Of a DNA stretch of 64,000 bases, positions 24,165 to 33,500 are shown piece after piece. Source of the DNA: Rhineura floridana. Lineage: Eukaryota; Chordata; Lepidosauria; Squamata; Rhineuridae. How positions within the stretch are numbered: the stretch's first letter is position 1; each line of letters opens with the position of its first letter. Both the position numbers and the translations under genes were made by a program. The stretch is from the NCBI RefSeq assembly GCF_030035675.1, contig NC_084489.1:81892270-81956269 (forward strand), written 5' to 3'. The notes beneath the pieces are model-generated. The model saw only the letters and a list, made by a program, of their open reading frames with translations, was not told where the DNA came from and did no database searches.

Positions 24165-24425
24165 TGCTTACAATGGATGCTGGTCCATTTGAACAAAGGG
24201 GGCACTGCCCCACCAACTTCAGTCTGCCCTCAACCAGTCCCAGCTGCCCGTCCTGTTACTTATGCCCTGTTCAAGGGGCGACACTGGTTGTGTCAGCTTC
24301 CCCCTCCATAATCTGTGTTGCCCATGTAAAATTCAACAGGGAGGAGGATGGGGACAAAACTAGAGTTAGTTAACTCCACCTGTCATTGGCTCTCACTCCA
24401 CCTATTGTTCTATTCTATACAACTG
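24165..24425. mobile_element. ggctggtgcccatt-type MITE, inverted
   Basis: ggatgctggtccatttgaac, gcactgccccaccaacttca and cctgtcattggctctcactc match the reverse of the 2475 copy. It abuts the end of an AT-rich repeat. Confidence 0.55.
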
Positions 24426-24818
24426 TAGCCCTGTTCTCTTTTGCATCTGGACACCCTACATGAAAGCTGCCAAAGACTCTAGGAAATAACAGATGGCAAG
24501 AGACTTCTCTGTTAGGAATCTTGAGCCACCCCACTCCCTTCCTATCCTACTGCCACAGAGGACTACAATTCCCAGGATTCCATGGCAAGCAGCTGTTAAA
24601 CCAGTCTAAGTCTGTGGCACAGTACAGATAAGCCTGCACTATGGTGAAACTGAAAATTCAGATAAAATAGCTTTATAGAATTGTGCCTATACATTAACAC
24701 CAAATTTGATGTTTACATATATGTAGCTTACAGAGCTATAAATATATATTTAGTTACCTGTGTGTGTATATGTGTGTGTAGCATAAAAATACTTTCTGTT
24801 GTTCTGTGTTTCCTTCAG

Positions 24819-24872
24819 CATTTCATACAAGAGATTTCTTTCAATTCTCTTGGTAACCAGAAAGCTAATAAG
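24819..24872 (+). CDS. Candidate 54-nt phase-0 microexon
   Basis: Eighteen codons (peptide HFIQEISFNSLGNQKANK) between a fair acceptor (ctgtgtttccttcag) and an AAG/gtagga donor, phase 0 at both ends. It lies between the SVKER exon and the XIRP1 giant exon and could be inserted or skipped without changing frame. Known: XIRP2 has several exons between its KERMA block and its repeat exon, with a QFHQYVQE stretch there. The resemblance to HFIQE is weak and may be chance. Short phase-symmetric ORFs with splice-like borders arise by accident, so this is only a candidate. Confidence 0.3.
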
Positions 24873-25274
24873 GTAGGAAATTCTACAAATATATGTGCAG
24901 TTGCCTAACCCAATATCTGTAGGCAGTTGTGTGGTTTAGGCTAACAATTAATGAAGGCTTTGTGTCTTTAAAATTATCTTGGATTTTAAATTTCACTAAT
25001 GTAGAATTGCTTGAAAGTACCAAAAGGCAACCGAAACTAGAGTGGCTTGTAGTTTGGTTTGCAATATACTGATGTTTGTTTGTTGACTAATACATTGTCT
25101 AGGTTCTTGTTTAAAGGAAATATTTGTGCATACAACTGAGGGACTCATATGTGCAGTAAAGGGGATGGAACAAAAAAGGTGTGTCTAATTCTTAGGCACC
25201 CCATTAGATTCTCTGAGATCTACTAATGATGCCTGATTTGTCTGAATGGTGCTATCTGTGTATGAGGAAAGGAA

Positions 25275-25725
25275 TTAAGTAGGGCTGACAAAAAATTGGT
25301 TGGTTCACATTATTTATAAAATTTGCATTTCCCAAACCAACATGTGAGCTGAAATACAGCTGTTCTCTGAAATTTGCATTTCTCTAAATTTTGCAACGCA
25401 GTTCTCCAACCAAAGAATGCCAACAAAAGTATATATATATAAGTGAAAACTGCATGCAAAAAAGCATGAACTCATAAAACAAAATGTACAAAAATACATT
25501 TAATGGGGGGGTGGGTGGAATTGCTTGTCAAAATTCATATCCCAGACAAAATTGTATACAAAATGTGAATATTAGGAGAAATGCATGAAAATGCACATGA
25601 ATTTTCATGCAAACATTTTTCTTTAAAAAAATCACAAATGTATGTGAAAATAGGGCTAAATGAACTTAAAACTGGGAAAACACAAAACTGAAATTGTGTT
25701 TTGGCCATCCCTAGGGGACGTTCCT
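25275..25725. repeat. AT-rich repeat (B orientation)
   Basis: gtagggctgacaaaaaattg to ttttggccatccctagggg; a hAT-like terminus is visible at the right. Confidence 0.6.
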
Positions 25726-26404
25726 GGTGACTCCCCTCCCTAGTTATGCAATTCCCTCTTATTACAGACTTGTCCAAATCCAAACCTGAGCACCTTCCCC
25801 AAGTGTTGCAAGTCCAACCTGTTTTGTCTGGCCTTTGAGGCTCAGGATTAAGGGATCAAGGAATGACATTGAATTGGATAAAACTGCTGCTGGGAAGGAG
25901 GGCTGCTGTTATCATCAGCCCCCAGAGCTGGCATCAGAGGTCAGCATTGCTGGCACTTGCCCAGCAGGGGAACGACTACCAAATCCTGGAACCTCCTTTG
26001 CCCTGCTGAGTCTCCTTCTTGACATTGCTGCCTGTTCACCTGCGCTGAATGAGCAACAAAGCTGTGAGAGAAGTATGGCCGTTTTTTCTTCCTTGGAGGT
26101 GGCACAGATCCAGCCCAAAGAAAGAGGCAAGCAGATGGACAGTGGCAACAATGGCAAAGAGAAAACGGTGGCTTGGGAGCATGCATGCGCACAAGAGCTC
26201 TAGATCACAAAGGTGCTCAGATGGGAGCTTCCTGTTCAGTCGCCATTATGGGTCTGTTGCTTGTTAGCTTTCACTCACCACCAGTAGAACTGGGAGAAGA
26301 AAGTTCCTTGGCTGTCCTCTACACCAGCCTCCAACATGCACACTGGACAGGAGATTGTGGAGAGGACGGCAGACACCCAAGTGCATAGGATGGAAGGTGC
26401 ATGC

Positions 26405-26645
26405 ACTAGGGATGTGCTAGAATTCTGTCCAATTCAAATTTGGTACTGAATTTTCCATTAATTCGCTTTTTTAAAAATCCTCTTCTAAAACATCAATCAT
26501 AAGAATGATTATCAATATTTCCTTTAAAAATATCGATATACTCAAACTATGTTTTTCAAGAAAATATTGATATTTCCTTTAAAAATGTTGATAGTAGTAT
26601 CAATTTTAAAAATATATCGATATTTAAAAAAACCATGGATTGGTA
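26405..26645. repeat. AT-rich element with repeated tatcgatat/tttaaaaat words
   Basis: Starts gggatgtgctagaattctgt, then at least three near-repeats of atatttcctttaaaaatat and atcgatat words. Probably another hAT-type MITE; not recognised. Confidence 0.4.
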
Positions 26646-26990
26646 AAAGGAGCAGCTAGTGAATACAGAATGAACTCAAATCGCTGCAAGCCCATTAGGT
26701 CGACAGGATGCTTGCAAACCGGCATTGGCCAATGGATCCCATCCCTAGCATGCACACAAGCAGTGGTTCTGCAAGAAATGGTGCCCTTCCTGCTCCTCCT
26801 TACATGCTTCCATACCCTCTGAAATGCTTTTGTCACTCTCTAGCAACATGGCACCTGACGTCTTCCCCTGGCGCCCATGAAGCCTCTTGAGGGCCTTTGA
26901 GATCTTCCCCTGGTGCCCATGAAACCCTTAACCCTCTCCCCATTGCTCCCTTAGTCATTAGGTGGCGAAGGTGATTATCTTTTTCTCCCT

Positions 26991-27090
26991 TGAAAAGTAC
27001 ATAGAGCTTAAGGAGGAAGTTGGAAGAATGACACTCTTTCCCACTTCTTCTTTCAGCTCTATGCATTTTTCAAGACTCAGATTAATTTTA
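26991..27090. repeat. Imperfect palindrome
   Basis: cttgaaaagtacatagagct on the left pairs with agctctatgcatttttcaag on the right, over about 45-bp arms. Both strands therefore read almost the same peptide (SLEKYIELKEEVG and SLEKCIELKEEVG). Confidence 0.6.
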
Positions 27091-27577
27091 CTAGATACTG
27101 TGTTTACCCAGATGTCTTGGAAAAGGCAAAGTAGGTATACACACACTTTCCCTCTACCTCTCTGTTTGGTGGAGGGGAATGATCCGGGAGAGAACTGACC
27201 AGAGGTGGGGCACCCATGGCACTCACTCAAAAATCCAAATGTGTCCTTGGGCTTGAAAAAGTTGGTGACTCCTCCTCTAGCTAAATAGACAAATAGGACT
27301 TAAAGGCTGAAGTAACTACATGCCTAGACTGAGTTTGTTTTGTAGCTTCTCGCTGTGAATAGGGATTTCTTTAACACTGTTAATCACAAGCCGGTTGTGG
27401 TGATCCTGGGGATTTGCAGTGGTATGATGCCTGATGTTCTTTGGAGGCATGGAATGGACATATGCACACATACATATTAACCAAAACTGCTGCATGAGTT
27501 TGGCCTTTCTCACTAACAAGCTGGTGCATGGATGGAGAGATTATGCTGACTGTGAAAAAAAACTTGTTTCTTTAAAG

Positions 27578-30500
27578 ATGGCAGAAACTCAGAATGAGAA
27601 GTCTTCTAAGGCACACATCAAGAAGTCAGATGAGGATCTGCCCCCACCTCCACCTCCTCCCCCCCAGGATTCTGCCCCAGCCCCAGCTTTCTTTACTGGG
27701 AATCAGGATTCTAACCCACTGCCTCTACCTCCTCCTAAGGAATCTTTCTCCAAGTTCTATCAGCAGCGTCAGGTGAATGAGCTGAAGAGGCTCTACCGTC
27801 ACATGCATCCAGAGCTAAGAAAAAATCTGGAAGAGGCTGTGTCAGAGGATCTAGCAGACATGCTGAATGCAGACGATCCTGGTGCTCAGGCATCAGCAAA
27901 TCTAGATGCAGTGCTTCCAGGAGAGGTTCAATCCATGCGCTGGATCTTTGAGAATTGGACCCTGGACTCCATTGGTGAACATCAAGCCACCAAGAAGCTG
28001 ACCGAAGAGGAAGCCATCCCAAATGGAGATGTGAAAAATAGGTCCATGAGGTTTGAAAGTCAGCCATTCAACAAAGACAGGCTGCTAGTTTCGGACAAGG
28101 CATCTGAGAAAGCCAAAGGGGACGTGCACACGGCTCGGTGGTTATTTGAAACTCAGCCACTAGACTCTTTGAACAAACTGTATTTGGATGAGACTGACTT
28201 GCAAGAGGCAGTCCTTAAAGAGCCTGTGCAGAGCGGGGATGTAAAAGGGGCCGCCCAACTGTTTGAAACTCATTCCTTAGATGCCTTGGGCCGCTGCAGT
28301 TCGGTCGAGGAGCAGAATATCTTGCAGCTGAAGTCAGAAATTCAAGAACTCAAAGGCAGCGTCAAGAAAACCATCAAGCTCTTTCAAACTGAGCCCCTCT
28401 GTGCTATCAGGGACAAAACGGGAAACATCCACGAGATCAAATCTGTCTGCAGAGAGGAAATACAGAGCAATGCCGTGAAGACAGCTCGCTGGCTCTTTGA
28501 AACCCAGCCCCTGGATATGATCAACAAGGACACCTCCAAAGTGCAAGTCCTTCGAGGGATATCACTGGAGGAGGCAGCAAAGGGAAACGTCAGTGGAGCA
28601 AAATGGATCTTTGAAACTCAGCCCCTTGATGCCATAAGAGAATTCACTGTGGAAGAAACAGACTTCAAGGCTTCTCCAGACCTTATCCAAGGGGCTGATG
28701 TTAGTAAGCAGTGCCACATTTTTGAGACTCAACCTCTTGACACTCTTAAAGGAGAAACTTCTGACAGCATCCCAGCCAAACAAGAAGTTGTCAAAGGGAA
28801 CGTAAAGTCAACCCTCTGGTTGTTTGAAACCCAGCCAATGGAAACACTAAAGGATAATTTTGAAGTGGGACATTTGCAGAAAGTAGAGCTTTCTGATGAG
28901 GAGAAAGGAGCTGTGAGACAAACCAAGCATGTCTTCGAGACCTGTCCTTTGGGCAGCATCTCCAAATCACCACCTGAGGACTCCTCAGTCACTAATGTAC
29001 AAGCAATTGAGAAAGGTGATGTGAAGGCCTTCAAGAGCCTCTTTGAGACTCTCCCTTTAGATAGCATTAGGCAAGCAAGCACTGAAGAGATGGTTAGGGA
29101 AGGAGAGAAAATACTCCCTGGGAACGTCAAAGCCAACCAGTTCCTGTTTGAGACAACACCTTTGTATGCCATCAAGGACTGCTTCGGCAATTTCCACAAG
29201 GTCACCTCAGTGAGCAGAGAAGAGGAAGTTGTGGGCGGAGATGTCAAGAACTACAAATGGATGTTTGAAACCAAGCCTTTGGATCAATTTGACGACAGTG
29301 TCCAAAAAGTGGATATTATCCGGGGGATCACTAAGCAGGAAGTGATGGCTGGGGATGTCAAGACAGCCAAGTGGCTCTTTGAGACACAACCCATTGATGT
29401 CATCCATAATCAAATTAACCAAGCTGAACAGAAAGTCACTGAGAAAGGAGACTCTTCCCAAGGGGGTGATGTGAAGACCTGCAGGTGGTTGTTTGAGACA
29501 CAACCAATGGATACTCTGTATGAGAAGGAGGAAAAGCAGCAAGATGAAGAAGAACCTGTGCCACGAGCTGATGTTAAGTCATGCACATGGATGTTTGAAA
29601 CACAGCCCTTGGATTCCCTGAAAGGCCGAGAGGAACAATGTTTGCAGGTCAGCAAGGCCTATCGCCAGGATGAATCACAAGGGGTAGATGTGAAAATGGT
29701 CAGGCATGTATTTGAGACAGAACCCTTAATCAATGACATCACTAGTGACACCGATTCAAAGAAAATAATCCGGTACTCCAGCCGGGTGGAGATGCAGTCT
29801 GGAAAAGTCTCCAGGGTGAAGGAGTTTTTTGAAGCTAAGCCCTTGGACTCGGCTGATAAATCAAGCACAGCCATGAAGGGAATTGATATCCCAGTAGATG
29901 GAAACATTGAGCTAGGGGCAGTGCACAAGTTCACCTGGCTCTTTGAAAATTGCCCCATGGATACCTTGAAAAGCAGTGAGGGGGGCATTCAAGAGGTGCC
30001 TCCTCAAAAAGACATTCAAGGTGGAGATGTTGGAGGCAAGATATTTGTTTTTGAAACCTACTCCCTAGATCAGATCCATGACAAAGAGAATGAGAAGCAA
30101 ATCAAGACAATTCAGGAAGAGACCATGAACAAAGCCAGTGTTAAGTCCTGCATGATGCTGTTTGAAACCCAGCCTCTATATGCCATCCAGGACAGAGATG
30201 GAGGGTACCATGAAGTCACATCTGTGAAGAAGGAAGAAATCATGAAAGGTGATGTGAAAGGTGCCCGATGGCAGTTTGAGACCAAACCTTTGGATCAGAT
30301 AAAGAAAGATGAAGAGGTATTTGTGATCAGGGCAGTTACCCAAGAGGATTTCAAGAAGGGCAATGTCCAAACAGCCAGGTGGAGGTTTGAAACAGAGCCT
30401 CTAGATTCCATCACTGATGAAAAGAGGCCAGTCTTAAGGACTGTTGATGATGTCCCAAAGGTAGATGTCCAGTCTAATAAGCAACTCTTTGAGTCAGAGC

Positions 30501-33500
30501 AAATGGGTCAAAAGAAGTATGTGAGGATGGTCAGTGTCAGTGATGTCCAGCAAGGAGATGTCAGGACATCTACCTGGCTTTTTGAAAACCAGCCTATTGA
30601 CTCCCTGAGAGGAGAATCTGAAATCACCTCCAGCCTGACCACTGTACAGAGAGAGGATATCGCTAAAGGGGATGTGAAGCGCTGCACATGGCTGTTTGAG
30701 ACTCAGCCAATGGACAGTCTCAAAGACACAGAGGCTTCTGCAAATGCTGAGCCCCAAGAGGTGGTACCTCAGGCCAATGTAAAGAGCACCACGTGGTTGT
30801 TTGAAAGCACCCCTCTGGATAAACTCAGCACTTCTCAACACTGTACAGAAATGGAAGTAAGAGAGAGAACCATAAAAGACACTTTGGAAGTTCTCCTCTC
30901 CCATCAAGTGATCCAACATGATGGCATCCTTATAGAAGCCAATGATACCGAGAGTGTCAAGATGGCAAAATATCAACTTGATCACCAAGGAGCTCCTGAA
31001 ATCCAAAAGGAAGAGGTCATGAGGGGTAATTTGCAAAGAATCTTGATGCAGCTGCTGCAGAGGACCAATGTGGAGACCCAGGGAGTTTTGGTGCAGGAAG
31101 AAGAGAGTGGGAATATCAAAATCAGTGCAGTGCAACTGTTGAACTCTGATAAAGTTGAGAAGAGCAAAGAGGAGTTGAGCGACAATGTGGCGAAGGCTCT
31201 CCGAGAACCTCTTAGCCAAGATGCCTCAGCCAAGAAAGGAATCATTATGCAGGAGACAAGGACTGGGTCAGCAAAGATTACCATCTACTCTCTCTTTCAC
31301 CATGTTGCTCAACATCAGGAATTTGTCAAGGGTGATGTCAAGTCGACGATTGGGAATCTGCTAGCTTCTTCACAAGAGCAGAGGGCAACAGCAACCATCA
31401 AACGAGAGGAGAACGAGAGAGGCAATGTCCAGCTGTACACCAGCTGCATCGAAAAGGGAGACCTTGACTACTTAAAGAACCTCCAACGGGAGTCAGAGAT
31501 AGAATCCCTGGTTTCCTCCCAAGCAAAAGAACAGCCACTGAAAACTGTGCAAGAGGTCAAGTTACCTGCCCAGCTACAGGAGGAAAAAATAGTGATGACA
31601 ACAGCAGCAGATATTGTATTAGGGCATAGCGATGGGGCTAAGCAAGCGTTTGTGGGGGAGAGCAAAGAAGGTACGTTAGAAAGGGAGGCAGTGTGTGCAA
31701 GTGATCTAGGTCCCCCTCCACACTGTCTTGTGCAATCCCCATCCTCCGTGATAGCCAAAGAAAAGGTTGTTTCTGGGAATGTTAATTTGCCCACCCAGGC
31801 AGCACAAAAGGCACAGAATGGTAGCCACAGGGTAGTCAGAGAAGAAAAAATGATCATGGGCAATAGAAAACAGGGTACAATCACCACCAACAGAGTGGCC
31901 AATCAGAAGGATGCTACAGCCGCCCACTGTTCCACAGTAGGGGAAATCAACCAGATGACTGCACAGCCCAAAACACAAGCTCTGGGGAGTGATCTTCAAG
32001 CAGCAATGCAGAATCTACGGCTAGCCACAGCAGAGGCCAAAAGCCTCCAACACCAAGTCCAGAGCAAGCTGCAAAAGACAACCGAAAAGATTCAGCTCGG
32101 CCCTGCACAGCCCCAGGCGGCAGTCATGCAAACTACAGTACACAAAGAGGACTGTGTAGCTGCCGAGCAACAGCAAGCTAGTAACGTCACCTTCATCAGA
32201 GTGCAGAACACCTCCAAGCCCCATGCAAATGTGTCTCGGAAGATCATGACGTCACACGCAAAGGTCAGTGCCTCTGAGGAAGTACAGGGGGGCACGCTGC
32301 CACCTGCAGCCTGCCAGGATGGCCACGTTGTGCCCAGTGCAGATCTTAGTGTTAAGGACGGCCTTTATACTGCCAAGCCAGTGAAGTCCTATGTGAACCC
32401 ATTTATTGAGTCTGATTACAAAGAGCACTCCGTTCCAGAAGAACGAGAGCAAGATGTGATAATCAGAGGGGATGTAAAGACAGCTATCAGAGCCTTGCAG
32501 ACTGCTGCAACAGAACAGAGGCAAGTAGACAAAGAGGATGTTGTCCGTGGCAACTTAAAAGCCACGCTCGAGTCCCTGGAAAAGTCTAACGTTAATGTCT
32601 CCAAAGGAGATTTTAAAGCAGCTATGATATACAGAAACGCAGGGCAGTCCTATCCCAGTTGTAAAAAGAAAAACGAGGCTCATTCTGTTAGTAGTCAGGC
32701 AGCTGACATTGCAGCTTCAGGCTCACAAGCCGTTAATGACTTTCCTCCTCCTCCTCCAGCTTCAGCTTCAGTGATGACAGAATGCGACTCATCCTCAACC
32801 AAACCGAGAGAAGCAGAAGCTGTAGGGCATTATCCACCCTTACAACCGCATGTTCCTAAGACTCTCTCTCCCTCCCCTGCCAAGCCAAGTGGTCAGAAGC
32901 CTTTAGAGAAGCCACAAGTTCCCCCCAAGCCAGATGCTGTTGCCCCACCAAGGAAGAAACCTGTTCCACCTCCAAAACCAGGGTTCCTTTTGAAGGAAGT
33001 AGTACCCCATCCTCCCTGCTGCAAGAAAGGACAATCAGAAAAGGCAGCGGCTCCTCCTTCCCCTCTCACACCTCCTGCCGTGATTGAGCAGAGCAAATCA
33101 AAGGCTTCCCCCATCAACCAAACAAAGGCACCCGGTGGGGCTGAGGCATGGGAGCCATCTGCATGCAGACAGCATTCAACAGACTGCCCTGCGCCCCCAT
33201 CACCTGTGGCAACTGTTGTCAAGGACATCAGTTCTGAGAAAAAGGCAATGAAAGATGTTGTCAAGACACCTCTGCAAGTAGCAGAAGAAAACTATAAGGC
33301 AAAGAAGAAAGAGCAAAGCAAAGTGGAAGTGGTTGAACGCAAGTCTTCATCAGAGGTGATTAAAAATGGCTCAGTTGGCTGCGAAGGCAGGGACTGCCAT
33401 CCAACTAAGGAAATTCAAGGATCCGTGGAGTCATGCCAACAAGAAAATGGATGTGTGCTGCCAGGTAGGCAAGACACTGTCTTGTCTCTTGGATGTCAAA

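Noticed and set aside
25835-26203. 122-codon + strand frame
   Set aside because: An opposing frame of similar length exists on the - strand; neither has splice support or motifs.
27434-27577. 48-codon N-terminal extension of XIRP1
   Set aside because: It precedes an acceptor-like tract, does not resemble any XIRP1 N-terminus, and the downstream ATG matches the known start.
30494-31219. 241-codon - strand frame opposite XIRP1
   Set aside because: Antisense shadow of the Xin-repeat coding sequence; no motif of its own.
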